This document shows, one piece after another, positions 33,600 to 46,291 of a DNA stretch of 64,000 bases; position 1 is the first letter of the stretch, and each line of letters starts with the position of its first letter. The stretch covers positions 3,231,216-3,295,215 of the forward strand of contig CM030865.1 of NCBI GenBank assembly GCA_018105865.1, in the 5' to 3' direction. The notes under the pieces are model-generated. The model worked only from the letters and a program-made list of their open reading frames with translations, was not told where the DNA came from and did not search any database. The position numbers and the translations under genes are program-made. This DNA comes from Metaphire vulgaris. Lineage: Eukaryota > Annelida > Clitellata > Crassiclitellata > Megascolecidae.

Positions 33600-34204
33600 G
33601 TGAATGCCTTTTACAGAAACTATAAAACAAACTAATACGTTGCCATTCGTCAACATGACGTCATCGTCATAATCATCATCATCATCGTCGTCGTCATCAT
33701 CATCATCATCATCATCCCGTCTCACCGTTCTACTTCCGGCTTAGAGGACAGTTGGGACGAATAATCGGATCGTCTGGTGGGTGAAGGGTGGGTGGGTGGG
33801 TGGATGGGTGGGTGGGGTAGAAGCGGTGGTCTCTGATTCCTCCCCTCAGCGTTTGACTTCGGCGGTTTCGAATTTTCCATCTCTGACGACGCCGTTAGTA
33901 ATCCGATCCGGGATCTTGTTGTCAAGGCGACGTCTCGCACGCCCTTCCCCCCCCATCCACACCGCACTCCCTTAAAACGCTGCGTTCGGAAGGAGGAGGA
34001 GGAGGAGGAGGAGGAAGGGAGCGGGAGGAGGAAAGGAGAAGTCACGTGACTGAGTAATCCTCTTAGGCGCGAAAGTACGAGGATTGTATTCGAGCGGGGC
34101 CGGGGAAGGGGAGGGGGGACTCTGACATACTTGCTGACATCCTTCCAAAGATGAATATCCAGTTATCCAATGCGCCGGAAAATCAGAAGCGATATAAATG
34201 ACAA

Positions 34205-34442
34205 ACGGTATGATGACAACATGATTATGACGACGACTCCGATGATAATGATGATGAAGTTGATGATGATGATTATGATGATGTTGTTGATGATGATAAT
34301 GATGATGATGATGATGATATCCATGGATTACGATAATGATAATGATGAAGATGATGATGAAGACGATGATGATTATGATGCTGATGATATCTATGGATTA
34401 CAATAATGATTATGATGAAGATGATGATGTTGTTGTTGTTGT

Positions 34443-34535
<93 letters not shown>
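34205..34535. repeat. (GAT)n microsatellite
   Basis: Imperfect GAT with an internal duplicated segment (ATATCCATGGATTACGATAA and its variant near 34390), ending in about 95 bp of pure GAT. Confidence 0.94.
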
Positions 34536-34536
<1 letters not shown>

Positions 34537-35212
34537 ATCCAGGGATGACGCATGACGGATGGGCTTCTACGTTTTCATGTTCGTATGTGCTGAGAAATAG
34601 AAGCTGCTAAGAGTGTGTTTTACGAGACAGGTAGACAGGTAGAGTCGTACAGGTAAGTGTCTGTCAGATACAATGTCTCCTGGTTCCGTTGATGATTCTT
34701 CTTATCTTTTAATTGCGTCGCGATTTCAACGATGCTTCAGAAGCCAAACGAAGACTTTTGGCCAGAATTGAATAGATGGGTGGAACAAGGAGGTAACCGT
34801 ATCCGACCCCCCCCCAATGGTTTGAGTATCAATAACAATAAGAGGGGTAACTGCATTTACTTCCTTATTTCACCAGACCCTTCAACTGATATTTTCACCA
34901 CTAATGGGGTAACTGAATTAACTTCCTTATTCCTCTGGGCCCTTCAATTGACAACCTCACCATTAATAAGATGGTAACTGCATTTAACTCCTTATTCCAC
35001 CCATCCATTCAATTATCTCAATGAAAATCCTATGTTTTCACACTATTCTATGATTTCTGCGGTTCTATATATGACACTGCGACTACTACACTAATCTAGT
35101 AATCAGGGTAGTCACAAGGGCCACGGGGGCCGGAACCCCTCCCTCTGTTCAGAGTAGGATCGGTGGTGGGAGTTGTGAAGGGTTGTGAGCAACTTTCTGG
35201 GGGAGAGCAAGG

Positions 35213-35652
35213 CAGAGCCGGCGCGTGGGGGCCGCAGGGGGCCCCGCCGGCCACGGATATTTAAGAGTTTTCATTTTTCTTATTCTTAAGTAGTAGGCTA
35301 TTTGTTTTGTTTTTCGCTCGTCAGGCCATCTGAAGAGGGGAAAATATATACGGATGACCTTTTCTTTTGCTCGTCAAGTGTTTAATCTAGACTCCTGGAC
35401 TCCGGGGGGGCGGAAAACTGAAAAAGCCGGGGAGAAAACTGACAAAGTCGGGGGGGATTCTGCTAGGGGCCGCTGTTAGTCCATGTAGTATTCCAAAATT
35501 TTCGGGAGAAATTTGAAATTTCCGGGGGAAATGGCAAATTTTCCCCCAGGAAACAGCCTAGATTAAACACTGCTCGTCAAGACATTTCAAATACGTTGCG
35601 CTCGTAAAAATTAAAAATTGCAGGGGCCCCCGAAAGTCACGCGCCGGCTCTG
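35213..35652. mobile_element. hAT-like element with perfect 15-bp TIRs, split by family F
   Basis: Ends are CAGAGCCGGCGCGTG and its exact inverse CACGCGCCGGCTCTG. The TSD is GAGCAAGG and GGGCAAGG (7 of 8). A family F MITE at 35378-35572 interrupts it. Motif copies of the TTTTGCTCGTCA type occur on the left side. Confidence 0.87.
35378..35572 (+). mobile_element. hAT-like MITE, family F, copy 2
   Basis: The left end GTGTTTAATCTAGACTCC has lost its first two bases; the right end is CTAGATTAAACACTG. The TSD is CTCGTCAA (35370-35377, 35573-35580), which lies within the host's motif copy. Confidence 0.87.
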
Positions 35653-35983
35653 GGGCAAGGGTGACTGAAGGTATACTCTATAAATTTATTAGAGTTTTTA
35701 CTGTATGGCTCACGGTTTAACTCTAATCTCGCTCAAAAGCTCAGGCAGTTCAGGCCCCATCCCAGGCCCCGCTGGGGCGGATCAAGACGCTCCCCCCATA
35801 CGCCCTAGTCGGGCCAAACTGGATGGGCGTTTCTCTTGATGGTGTCCCCCATTCTGCCATCTCGAATCCTGGATGCATCATTGTATTATAGTCAGCCTTG
35901 TTTAAGAGTAGAAGAGATACATAAAATACGCTCAGATGTATTCAATATTGAGTTGTCCGCAAGACCGCTTTAAAAACCAATCG

Positions 35984-36018
<35 letters not shown>

Positions 36019-36372
36019 CCATATATATATATATTACATATATACTACTACTTTAAAACTACCAATCGAAATTATTAGCAGTGGATTATTATTATTATTA
36101 CACTACTACTACTAGCACCCTACTAGTTTTCAGCACTCGCTAAACCACTGAGAGCCAGTGGCCCTACTACTACTACTACTACTACTAGTTGGGACCATAT
36201 TATTTAATGCTACATACATTAAACAACAAATGGTTGCCCCCATGATTGATTTAGAATAAGTTACCAGACTCAACGGCCCCTGGGAGGCATTTAAGCCAAC
36301 ATCCTAGATTGTCCTTGTCACCATTCGAAACTGATGATGACGATATGATGATGATGATATGGACAAAGAAAG

Positions 36373-36469
36373 GTTTTCTAACAACTCGCTAAACCACTTA
36401 AAATTCAGTTGCTACTACTACTACTATTACCACTACTGCTACTACTACTACTACTACTACTACTGATGC

Positions 36470-36534
<65 letters not shown>

Positions 36535-36545
36535 GTCCTACTACT
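36373..36545 (+). repeat. Retroelement 3' terminus with ACT/ATT microsatellite
   Basis: GGTTTTCTAACAACTCGC and TAAACCACTTAAAATTCAG are followed by (ACT)n, (ATT)n, (ACT)n. The same terminus with an ACT tail is at 36128-36187. Confidence 0.8.
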
Positions 36546-37509
36546 ACACTGTACTACCACTACTATTATACTTCCAGAATAGGGGGACATCGACATTTTC
36601 GGCCCTGACGAGCAAGAACAAGAAAGGCGGTCGTCTTAAGCGCTTTGAAATCTGGTGCGTTCTCATAGATCTGATCTTCCTGAAATTTCCTCCCTCCGCA
36701 CCCCTAGCTACGCCCCTGGTTCAATTCCGCAATGTATTCGAGTACTGTACAAAGTCGCCGAACGCCGTGGATAGGGCGGCCATTAGTGGCATTGATTGCG
36801 TAACGTACGAGAGACATTTCTCTCTCTCTCTCTTCCAAATGACCAATAACTCAATCGACGCGTTGACAGCCGATCGGTCACGCCGGAATAATAGAATGCA
36901 CCATCGATTACCGTAACCGCAGTACGAGGTTATTCGGTACACCGTGTACTATCGGACCTACTTACTGTCCGAACGAATCCTCCTACATCGCGTTCCGACG
37001 ACACCGTCGGCAATTTGAGTCCGAATTTCAAAAGATCCACCCCCACCCACCCCCACAGAATAAATTTCCGTTCTCTTGACCGCAGCCTGCGTTTTCAATG
37101 GGGGGGGCGTCGGGAGCGATAGAGTGCAGATTACTGCCTCCGTGGCACTGAATTTTTCATCGGTTCGACCCCCGGTGTCGCTTCAATCTCGGCACCGAAT
37201 CCGTCCGTCCGTCCGCGTAAGTTCGCCGTCAACTGGGATTTCTGTGGCTTCTTGCGGGTGCAGTCTCCGCGGGTCGGGCTGAGCACTTGGACGCGTGGCT
37301 TGCGGGCATTGCCCCGGCAAACCGGCCAAGCATAGAATAATGCAGCTGGTAAAATGTCTAAAGAAGCAATCGAACACACGGTGAGTTGAATTTTTAACCA
37401 TATATATATATGTATATATATATCGCTAAAATCCACCCAAATATTATTAAATTTGCGTTCAAAACGTCGTATTTTTAAACGTTATTACACAAAATTCTGC
37501 TCTATAGAA
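36546..37509. other. CpG-rich unique stretch, no supported gene
   Basis: A family C right-end fragment CTAGCTACGCCCCTGG is at 36704-36719. From 36900 to 37330 the sequence is CpG-rich, with a consensus-like plus-strand donor CCGCGTAAGTTC near 37215. It could be a 5' exon, but no homology was recognised. Confidence 0.35.
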
Positions 37510-37510
37510 A

Positions 37511-37573
<63 letters not shown>

Positions 37574-37588
37574 ATAATAATAATAATA

Positions 37589-37637
<49 letters not shown>

Positions 37638-37703
37638 GATCCCTGACAGACTTTAATCTCTTAGTCACTTAGTGAATGACTTAATGTGTGTTAACAAACA
37701 TGA

Positions 37704-37762
<59 letters not shown>
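37510..37762. repeat. (GTA)n, (AAT)n and SINE tail
   Basis: GTA at 37510-37572, AAT to 37635, then a SINE tail GACTTAATGTGTGTTAACAA and a second AAT array (37706-37762). Confidence 0.9.
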
Positions 37763-37763
<1 letters not shown>

Positions 37764-38445
37764 CAACGGAGTTTTGCCTATTTTAAAAGTAACTTGCAAC
37801 TCCATTGTTGCCTGATACGAATTTTCCTGTTATTCAGTTTTTATTGGTTTCAAGCAGCTTTCCATGTAGCCAACCTATCAGCGGTTTTATTTCAATTTTA
37901 TTTGCCCTGCGGAATCGAATTTTATGAAGGAACTGGGTGCAATTATGTACGAATATGTGCCATAAAAAGTGTAGTGTATTTTCTACACTACTTCTGTGTA
38001 ATAAAAGTATTATAAAACTGCTTTCAGATTGGTGATATTCCATGCGGAGACATGCCACAATGGGATGTGTGTTGCCAGATTCCTTTCTGGATCAACTCTA
38101 GCATAAAAACTTCCCTTTAACTCGAGAGCATGTTGTTAAGATTTTGTTCGAAATCCGAAAATTCTCGCATTGCCGAAGTTTTATAATTTTTTGTCCGTCT
38201 GAGAAAGACACTGTTAATGTATAATATCCAAGATACATCGTCGTACACTTACGGATAATTCGTATCAGACAACAATGGGATCAGTGTTACCACTCGGCTT
38301 TTTAAAAACACCCTAGATTTGCTTGCAAATGAGTGCAATGTCCAAGAAAGCCCTAGCTAAATTTTATGTATTTTCGTTGACTTTGGACATTTAAACCATT
38401 TTTGGCAAATTCTCGATATTTTTGCTGGCATTTTTGACGATGATA

Positions 38446-38447
38446 AT

Positions 38448-38489
<42 letters not shown>

Positions 38490-38576
38490 GACACTTTAGA
38501 GATTTAACGAAGTCGCCTTCCACGGAACTTTCGCATAATAATAATAGTAGTAGCAGTAGTAGTAGTAGTAGTAGTA

Positions 38577-38637
<61 letters not shown>

Positions 38638-38638
38638 A
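38446..38638. repeat. (AAT)n and (GTA)n microsatellites
   Basis: AAT at 38446-38485 and GTA/GCA at 38540-38638, with AACTTTCGCATAATAATAAT between. The phrase CCACGGAACTTTCGCATA also occurs in similar form near 9735, suggesting a shared retroelement tail. Confidence 0.85.
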
Positions 38639-39098
38639 ACATTTTAGTACATTTAAGTACATTTTAGTACAGTTAAGTACATGTACATTTTAGCAAAGTT
38701 CTTCTGCATAATATTGCATCATGTTGTATTTTGAAATTCATAATAAGAATTATTTTATTATTATTATTACTTAACTTCTATCGCACTAATCCTAATACTC
38801 GAATTACAATTGAAATTTAAAATTCAAAAAAGTTCAAAATTTGAATGCCTTTAGTCTGCGTCACTGCTTCCCTCTTGTCTTGTGTCTGGTTCTTATTGGT
38901 TCTTGACGATGCTCTCTGTCCTCTCTTATAGCTCGTGCTTTGTTCTTTGAACGCACTGAAGATCCCAAATTGCTGCTTAGCTCAATAGCATCGATGCTTT
39001 GATTTTCGCCATCGAGTACTGCTGACAATACGCGATTGGACTTCGTATAAGAAGCATTAGCGAAGATTGCATCCATAGAATACGCTTCACAGACCTTT

Positions 39099-39102
<4 letters not shown>

Positions 39103-39149
<47 letters not shown>
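39103..39149. repeat. (AC)n microsatellite
   Basis: About 47 bp of AC; the only long AC array in the window. Confidence 0.95.
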
Positions 39150-39152
<3 letters not shown>

Positions 39153-39162
39153 GTCCATTATG

Positions 39163-39334
39163 CAGTGTTTAATCTAGACTCTGGACTCTGGGGGGACTGA
39201 CAAAGCCGGGGGGAAGTCCAGAGCCGTAGCTAGGGGAGCAGGGTGGCATATGCCCCCGGGCGCCGAGGTGAGGGGGCGCCAAAATTGGGTATTTGGGTAA
39301 GCAAAATGCATAATAAAGTCTAGATTAAACCTTG
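39163..39334 (+). mobile_element. hAT-like MITE, family F, copy 3, with internal insertion
   Basis: Ends are CAGTGTTTAATCTAGACTC and GTCTAGATTAAACCTTG, with GGTCCAT on both sides. From about 39220 the interior is foreign sequence starting CAGAGCCGTAGCTAGG that resembles another MITE. Confidence 0.75.
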
Positions 39335-40090
39335 GGTCCATGACCGTCCACTCCACCTACACGTGTCTCTGATGATCTGATGGGTTTTTGCGCACCCACC
39401 CCGACAAAGCCTTTTTAACCCTATGTATCACTACTACATTGATTGAGAAAGAGGGTGTCCTCACAGCAGCACAAACACACGATGGAAAGAAATTGGCAGA
39501 GAAAAGAAGGGTGATGGAACGAAAGGAGGAATAGCGGACGAGTCGGGGTGGGGGTGGGGGTGGGGGTGGGGTGGGGAGCAGTTTCAAGAATTGCTTTGAT
39601 CGTCGGGCAGATAAAAACACATTGATGAAAGCACGCAACGAATCGCTTTATTTAAAAAAAGAACGATAGAGAATGAGAATAAATGGAGGATTTTGAATAT
39701 CAGAGTAATTTCTTTCTTTCTTTTATCTTCTTCAATTATGATTTTCTGTTCTCATTTCCTAGGTTCAGACTCTTTGTTTGTTTCCAAATTATTACATGTT
39801 CAACTTTTATAGGTCACAATTTGAATGCTTTGTGTCGCATAGATATACTGTGTAGTTAATCAGTGAATTTTGTAGCGCTAACACTAATAACTATTCTATG
39901 AATTGTTTAGCACTACTAGAGCGAACATTTCCTAAACTAAATGTTTTCGTTGTTTTCATGGCTTCTTTCTAGAACCTAAATCTAAGTTGATTTTTTCGAC
40001 GTTCAAAGGCTGCAGAATTATTAAGACTTTTCTATCAATAATCTCACTGATAATTAAAATGCGGCCGTTTACAGACCTATTTGCGCTGTC

Positions 40091-40091
40091 G

Positions 40092-40173
<82 letters not shown>

Positions 40174-40260
40174 ATTGTTCTTGTTTTTCTTGCTCTTCTT
40201 GTTCTTGTTCTTGTTATTCTTCTTGTTTTTTTTTTTCTTCTTCTTCTTCTTCTTCTTCGT
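40091..40260. repeat. (ATC)n then (CTT)n microsatellite
   Basis: About 83 bp of pure ATC followed by TTCTTG- and TTC-rich sequence. Confidence 0.93.
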
Positions 40261-40700
40261 CTATTTACCTGCTCGCAAAACGACAGAATTGTGCTACCTG
40301 TTCCAGTTTTCTTCCATCAGCCGTCATGACGGTTTTATGGAATTTCTCGGTAATTGTTATTACCGTGCGTTTTGCTTCTATCGTGCCCGTTTTCGTATCG
40401 TATATTTCTTGGGTGTCTTTCTTGATTCGCCCACTACTCTTTGGAGCCCTTTTCTGGACCCTAGATCCCCACCCAGCATTGTCTTATCATCTGCGAAGCG
40501 TATAACTTGTACCAGTTTCCATCCGATGTTTATTCAAGTTTTTCTCTCACTCGAGTCCTTCTTTTACAAGTTCTTCTATGTAAACATTGAATAATAGTGG
40601 AGATTGTGGCATTGTAGGCGGTCCTGTCTGGATCCTCTCCTTATTACTCTTGGTTCTGATTTATCACTTCCAATCTTACTTAGCCTCCTAAATCACCTAA
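40250..40700 (-). mobile_element. Degenerate RTE-like LINE reverse transcriptase core
   Basis: On the minus strand, after frame changes, the blocks read IGSDKSEPRVIRRGSRQD, QSPLLFNVYIEELVKEGLE, then RFADDKTML and later ADGRKLEQVAQF. The RFADD box is the polymerase catalytic motif and SPLLFNVYIEE the preceding block of RTE-like reverse transcriptases. Multiple frameshifts and stops make it inactive. It belongs to the same group as the C-terminal fragment at 10830. Confidence 0.82.
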
Positions 40701-40710
40701 AATCACATTA

Positions 40711-40896
<186 letters not shown>

Positions 40897-41068
40897 CGTA
40901 TTTGTATTGTTTGTTCCGTGCATCGATTCTTAATATTGTCCCTTTTGGCGATTTTTTGGCGTCTTTTTTACTAGTGCTTCGAATAATTTAAGCCATTCCA
41001 AACCGGTAATGGCGCTACACAAAACTAATATAAACAAGAAAGCGATTTTTATAGTTAAAATGTATATC

Positions 41069-41257
41069 CAGTGGCGGCTCCACGCGGGAAACCCGGGGGG
41101 CGTGTCCCTATTAAAATGCCTGCCCTCCCGTGGCCCCACTGTTGGGACCTATACTACTAGGTTCTACATACCTATCAACAAATGGTTGCCCCCCCCCATG
41201 GTTAGAAGTTGCCACCTCAACGCCCTCCCCACTTGCAAAATCCTGGAGCCGCCATTG
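41069..41257 (-). mobile_element. hAT-like MITE, family A, copy 6
   Basis: Ends are CAGTGGCGGCTCCACG and TGGAGCCGCCATTG. No clear TSD. It is inverted relative to copy 7, 57 bp away. Confidence 0.82.
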
Positions 41258-41314
41258 AATGTATGCAATATAGGCCTATGCGTTAGCGTTACGGACACCT
41301 CTACTGGTTTGAAC

Positions 41315-41501
41315 CAGTGGCGGCTCCAGGATTTGGCAAGTGGGGGGGGCGTTGGAGTGGCAACTTCTAACCATGTGGGGCCAACCATTTGTTATTAGGT
41401 ATGTCGTATTAAGTATAGGGTCCCAACAGGAGGCCCGCTGGGCGGCCAGGCACTCAATAGGGCACGGGCCTCCCCGGGCCCCTCCTGTGGAGCCGCCACT
41501 G
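41315..41501 (+). mobile_element. hAT-like MITE, family A, copy 7
   Basis: Ends are CAGTGGCGGCTCCAGG and TGGAGCCGCCACTG, with a perfect TSD GTTTGAAC (41307-41314, 41502-41509). 187 bp. Confidence 0.92.
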
Positions 41502-42112
41502 GTTTGAACGGCCATATTAGTATTCGCTTCAATTTGCTCGGATTTTCTATTTGGAAGAACGTTTTATCTCGGACAATACCCAAGGCCCCCGTAAACAAAA
41601 AAACCCCCCGGCCACGCTATTTAACCCGACCAAGGCCGGACCCTGACCAGAGAAACTCCACCTAGCGGTTGATCCAGGCGAAATGAACGCTAGGATCGTG
41701 CATTGAATTTGATTTTTATGTAGCGCCGTTCGACGCTAGACAAGTAAACAGTGAAGAAAAATTCTACCAGCGCTTTAGAATTCCGGATTTAATTAAAGTG
41801 GGAGGGGGTTGACTGGTGGGGTGTGGGGCGGGGGGAGGGGGGCGCAGGGCGGAAAACTCACGCCCTCTGAGAGTAGACCGTACAATTCAATTGACCAGAT
41901 TCGTAACAGTGAATTGCCTACAGATGGCGCTGTACAATTATTCTAAACAGCCACTTTATTGTTGCAAATAAACTATATAGTTATCCCACTTTCAGTGGCC
42001 AAAACACTTTATGGTCTTATGTGAGCTATGTTTGGGTAAAGATATATAGCCCCCCCCCAAAAAAAAAAAACTCATCTAAACTATCTGCGCCTCTAAAAAG
42101 ATGCAAATAGAT

Positions 42113-42334
42113 CAGGGCCATATTAAGGCGGGGGCTGAGGGGCTGAAGCCCCAGGCCCACCATAGAAAATAGGCCCACCGTTTTTCAAGCGACGACCTTT
42201 TTTGCTTGTCAGAGATCAGAGATTGTCAGTGAAGGTGGGACATTTTTTCACAAGGGGCAATTTTCAAATTATGGAAACGACGATCTTTTTTTACTTCTCA
42301 GCCCCAGGCCCACTCGGACCTTAATCCGGCCCTG
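42113..42334. mobile_element. hAT-like MITE, family J (CAGGGCCATATTAAGG)
   Basis: Ends are CAGGGCCATATTAAGG and CTTAATCCGGCCCTG, with a perfect TSD AAATAGAT (42105-42112, 42335-42342). Motif copies ACGACCTTTTTTGCTTGTCA at 42191 and a decayed one at 42280. Confidence 0.9.
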
Positions 42335-42539
42335 AAATAGATGGATAGGCGGTCGAGTCATTCTCTCAAACTGGCTGACAAAAATCTATTTTCGAAAATT
42401 AAAGATTAATAAAATTTCACGAATAATTTGTGAGATGGAACGACGAACCTTCTCTATACATCTTTTACCAATATTCTGCTAGTATTTACCCGTAGAAATC
42501 TTGAGGCCCAGTTCTGAAAATCTTTCAAATACTCCCCCC

Positions 42540-42670
42540 CAGTGGCGGTTCCAGGAATTCTTGGTGGGGGGATGAAAAAAATTATAGGGAGTTGGTGGGG
42601 GAGGAGGGGGTGCAAAGTGAAGAAGAAGAAGAAAAGGAAAGAGAGAAATAGGTAAATGTTAGTGTTTTGC
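42540..42670 (+). mobile_element. hAT-like MITE, family B, 5' fragment
   Basis: CAGTGGCGGTTCCAGGAATT and the following GAAGAAGAA stretch match family B copies, but the right half and terminus are missing. Confidence 0.7.
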
Positions 42671-42776
42671 CCCCGAGTTCGCCGACTTTGAAATCTCCCC
42701 TTGTGACGAAGAAGAATGCTGAGACAGTAGGGGAGGGGGTTCTGAATCAAACACCCTAAGGAGCGAGAGGGGATGC

Positions 42777-42955
42777 CAGTGTTTTATCCAGACTCCAGGC
42801 CTTTGGGGGGAATTGAGGCTTTCGGGAGGGAATAGACTTGGTTGGAGGGGAAAAGACACAGTTCTATGCAAAATGTGTGTAAGTGCTGGGATTTGGGGGG
42901 GATTTGAGGTTGGGAGGGGGAATCTCCCCTCCTAACAGGCCTGTATAAAGCACCG
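42777..42955 (+). mobile_element. hAT-like MITE, family G (CAGTGTTTTATCCAG)
   Basis: Ends are CAGTGTTTTATCCAGAC and GCCTGTATAAAGCACCG; TSD GGGGATGC and GGGAATGC (7 of 8). Related copies at 48229 and 63354. Confidence 0.82.
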
Positions 42956-43204
42956 GGGAATGCTATATCTCTCTCGTACATCACGTGCGGTTTTGACAGG
43001 GAGTCGGATAGGCTTGAATCAACCGGTCAACCGTGTCGTGATTTTTCTAGCGCCACAATTTGTCTGTCTGTATGCGGGTCACTGAACGTGCAACAACTGT
43101 TACTATTCGTCTCACCCGTTCATCAGTAAGTAAGTAAGTAGGCAAGTAGTCGTCCGAGAGAAAGTGTCTGTACAGTAGGTCAACAGAGTGGAAAGTGGGA
43201 CTGG

Positions 43205-43208
<4 letters not shown>

Positions 43209-43279
<71 letters not shown>
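43209..43279. repeat. (GA)n microsatellite
   Basis: About 71 bp of pure GA. Confidence 0.95.
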
Positions 43280-43280
<1 letters not shown>

Positions 43281-43411
43281 GGGTGGTCCGATTTCTGTAG
43301 ACAATTCCCCGGAGGGAGAAGAGGAGTGGGTCGATGCATGGGGTGGGTGGGGGTGTCTGCTTACTGCAGCCTCCGTTTGTCTGCCCCCGGTCGATCAAAC
43401 GGGAAAAGTGG

Positions 43412-43482
43412 GACCAAATCTCACGGCGGACCAAATCTCACGGCGGACCAAATCTCACGGCGGACCAAATCTCACGGCGGAC
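43412..43482. repeat. 17-bp minisatellite, four units
   Basis: Four nearly exact copies of AAATCTCACGGCGGACC. The unit is not a multiple of three, so successive copies are read in different frames. Confidence 0.93.
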
Positions 43483-43572
43483 CGATATTAACGCGTCACT
43501 GGAGCAGCGGCGTCTGACGTCAATTTAATTTCTGTCTTCATGGGATTCCGTTACATTCAGTTCCATGTCTCC

Positions 43573-43697
43573 TCGTTTTCCCTCCTCCTCCTCCTCTTCC
43601 TCCTCCTCCTTGTTTTCCCCTCCCCCTACTCGTCCTCCTCCTCCCCTCCTCCTTCTCCTTTTCCTTCCTCCTTCTCCTCTTCCTTCTCCTTCTCTTC

Positions 43698-43762
<65 letters not shown>
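43573..43762. repeat. (CCT/CTT) tract into (TC)n
   Basis: Pyrimidine-only tract with pure TC from about 43698. Confidence 0.94.
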
Positions 43763-43765
<3 letters not shown>

Positions 43766-43924
43766 ACATCTCTTTCCATGTTCTCCGTTCTTCTTTTCTG
43801 TCCTCCAGTTTGTCCATCGTTCTTTCATCTGATATAGAGGGGTATATGATGAGTTACAGCGCTTTTCAACATAGGAGAAATCCTATAGGCCTACTAATCC
43901 ACCTAAAATTCAGTTATTTATTTT

Positions 43925-44106
43925 CAGTGTTTATTCCAGGCCTTCTCTGGGGAGGATTTGGGATTTCCCCCAAGTTTTAAAATTCCCTCTCAATTTTTTC
44001 ATATGTTGGCTGGGGGATGGAAATTTCCCGCACCCCAAAAGTGTGGAGACTCAGACCCCAAAACATTTCAAAATCCCCAATGTCAAGGTGGCTAGAATAA
44101 ACACTG
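43925..44106 (+). mobile_element. hAT-like MITE, family E, copy 2
   Basis: Ends are CAGTGTTTATTCCAGGCC and GGCTAGAATAAACACTG. An (ATT)n array (44107-44162) starts immediately at its right end, so the TSD cannot be judged. Confidence 0.83.
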
Positions 44107-44162
<56 letters not shown>

Positions 44163-44163
<1 letters not shown>

Positions 44164-45054
44164 CGGCATCAGCTGTAGTAGACACACAGTTGCGCGAAAT
44201 CAATGGTGAACTCGGAGAACGTCATTCCCAAAACTTGCCAGCACAGAATTTATTGCCCCTATAAGCGCAAACTATTTCCACGGCATCAACAGCCTCCCTT
44301 GGACCCCCTCCCCTCCTCCCTCCGCCCAGTGCCCGCCGCCGTCTGCACATCGTCCCTTTGAACTACCGTAGCTTGGTCAACACAACCCCGGTTATTGATT
44401 AGGGTACGGGGGTCAGAAAATACGGAGGTAAGGGTAGGGGTATGGGGGGAGGGCTTCGAACTATACCGTAGAACCGTCGAAGGGGGGTGCAAGTCCTTGC
44501 GGGGCGAGGGTGACCGGAAGCGCCTAGAGGCCGAGGGCCGTACGATCGGTTCAAAGGACAGATCGTGTCAGCCGAAGAGGGGCAAGATTGATGGGGCGCT
44601 CTTTTTGTATTCTACCGGCGGAACCGGGATGTTGCGGACTTGGCGGTGTCGCATAATGGTGTTCAATTTTGGACGGTGTTTTGTCACAGGATTTGGGGTG
44701 GGGAGGAAGGGTAGGGATGGGGGTGGACGTCGGATGTCCTTCCGCGCATGGCGTCCGGGTCGGTAGGTACACAGAGAAAGGGTCAAATTACACGTCTTTG
44801 GGAACGCAGCGACCACGGAAACAACGGAAACATTTATCGTAATTATGGTGCGATTCGGCCGACAATGGAATAGCAATGTATAGACAAAGACCCGGCAGAT
44901 GGCGTGCTATGAGTACAGTAGGCTACTCACGTTATATGACGTTATAATAGCAACGACTACTACGATGATGACGACGACGACGACTACTACCATTTAACAA
45001 CGCCAACACTATTATTCTTTTCGCAAGACTGCGAAATCAAACGAATGAAGAGCA

Positions 45055-45055
<1 letters not shown>
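44163..45055. other. GC-rich unique stretch, no supported gene
   Basis: A 123-codon plus-strand frame (44395-44766) starts MIRVRGSENTEVRVGVWG. It has no recognisable domain, is rich in Gly and Arg as expected from GC-rich sequence, and overlaps a long frame on the other strand, so I do not call it a gene. Confidence 0.3.
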
Positions 45056-45149
<94 letters not shown>

Positions 45150-45268
45150 TAACCTCTGTGATGTTCCATATTTGCTTGTGTGGTAATCTTGTCTTGAACT
45201 CATAAACTTATCCTGGTTTTATTATCATTATATATATATATTACTGTTATTAGTATTAGTATTATTAA

Positions 45269-45302
<34 letters not shown>

Positions 45303-45380
45303 GTTGTTGTTGTTTGTTGTTGTTGTTGTTGTTGTTGTTGTTCTTATTGTTGTTGTTACTGTTGTTGTTGCTGCTGCTTC
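45056..45380. repeat. (ATT)n and (GTT)n microsatellites
   Basis: Pure ATT at 45056-45148; ATT then GTT with interruptions at 45230-45380. Confidence 0.94.
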
Positions 45381-45806
45381 TGCTGTTATAGCTTTTTGAG
45401 CCGTTAATATTGCTTTAAATCCATGCTGAATGTTGGCATTGGCAAATGATTTGTAGAAGCCGTAAAATTTGTACCAGCAAAAAGCGAAGACTGTCTTACT
45501 TATTCGACGGAGTAAGAAAAGTAGAAGGGTGGAAGAATAACGACAAACTAGACGATAGAAAAAGGAAAATAGTGAAGAAAAAGAAGAAGAAAAAACAAGA
45601 ACAAGGACAAGAAGAACAAGAACAAGAAAACCAGAAACATAAAGACAAGAAAAATTCCAAAAAGACATTCGGAGAAACAAATGAGCAAACTGCACTGGAT
45701 AAAAAACCACCACGAAATCCATTTATGGAGATCCTGTGCTCCCATACAAACTTCAGCAGAACAGAGAAGACAAACGACGGGAAAAGGAAAAAGAAAAGGA
45801 ACGTGC

Positions 45807-45932
<126 letters not shown>

Positions 45933-46020
45933 GAAGAAAAAGAGCAAGGAGAAGAACAACAACAAAAGAACAAGAAAACAAGAAGAACAAAGAGAAGGAG
46001 AAGGAGCAAGAAGTAGAAGA

Positions 46021-46188
46021 CAGGGGCGTAGCGATGCAGGGGTATATCGGTATATATCCCCCCTGAAAAAAAATCAGGCTACCTTAAAATTTTAATGAGT
46101 TTTTTAAGATCTTCAAAGTTTTTAAAAGTTTATACCCCGTCCCCAAATCACATTATACCCCCAAATCAAATTCCTGGCTACGTCCCTG
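46021..46188 (-). mobile_element. hAT-like MITE, family C, copy 4
   Basis: Ends are CAGGGGCGTAGCG and GGCTACGTCCCTG; perfect TSD GTAGAAGA (46013-46020, 46189-46196). Confidence 0.9.
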
Positions 46189-46229
46189 GTAGAAGAATGA
46201 ACGAGTCAGTAGGCCCACCTAAGAAGAGA

Positions 46230-46232
<3 letters not shown>

Positions 46233-46287
<55 letters not shown>
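46233..46287. repeat. (GA)n microsatellite
   Basis: About 55 bp of GA. Confidence 0.95.

Positions 46288-46291
<4 letters not shown>

Noticed and set aside
38861..39076. 71-codon minus frame starting MDAIFANASYTKSNRV
   Set aside because: It looks protein-like, but it lies next to a retroelement tail, has no recognised domain and no supporting exon structure.
44395..44766. 123-codon frame without simple repeats
   Set aside because: GC-rich sequence with overlapping frames on the other strand, no recognised domain, no splice context.
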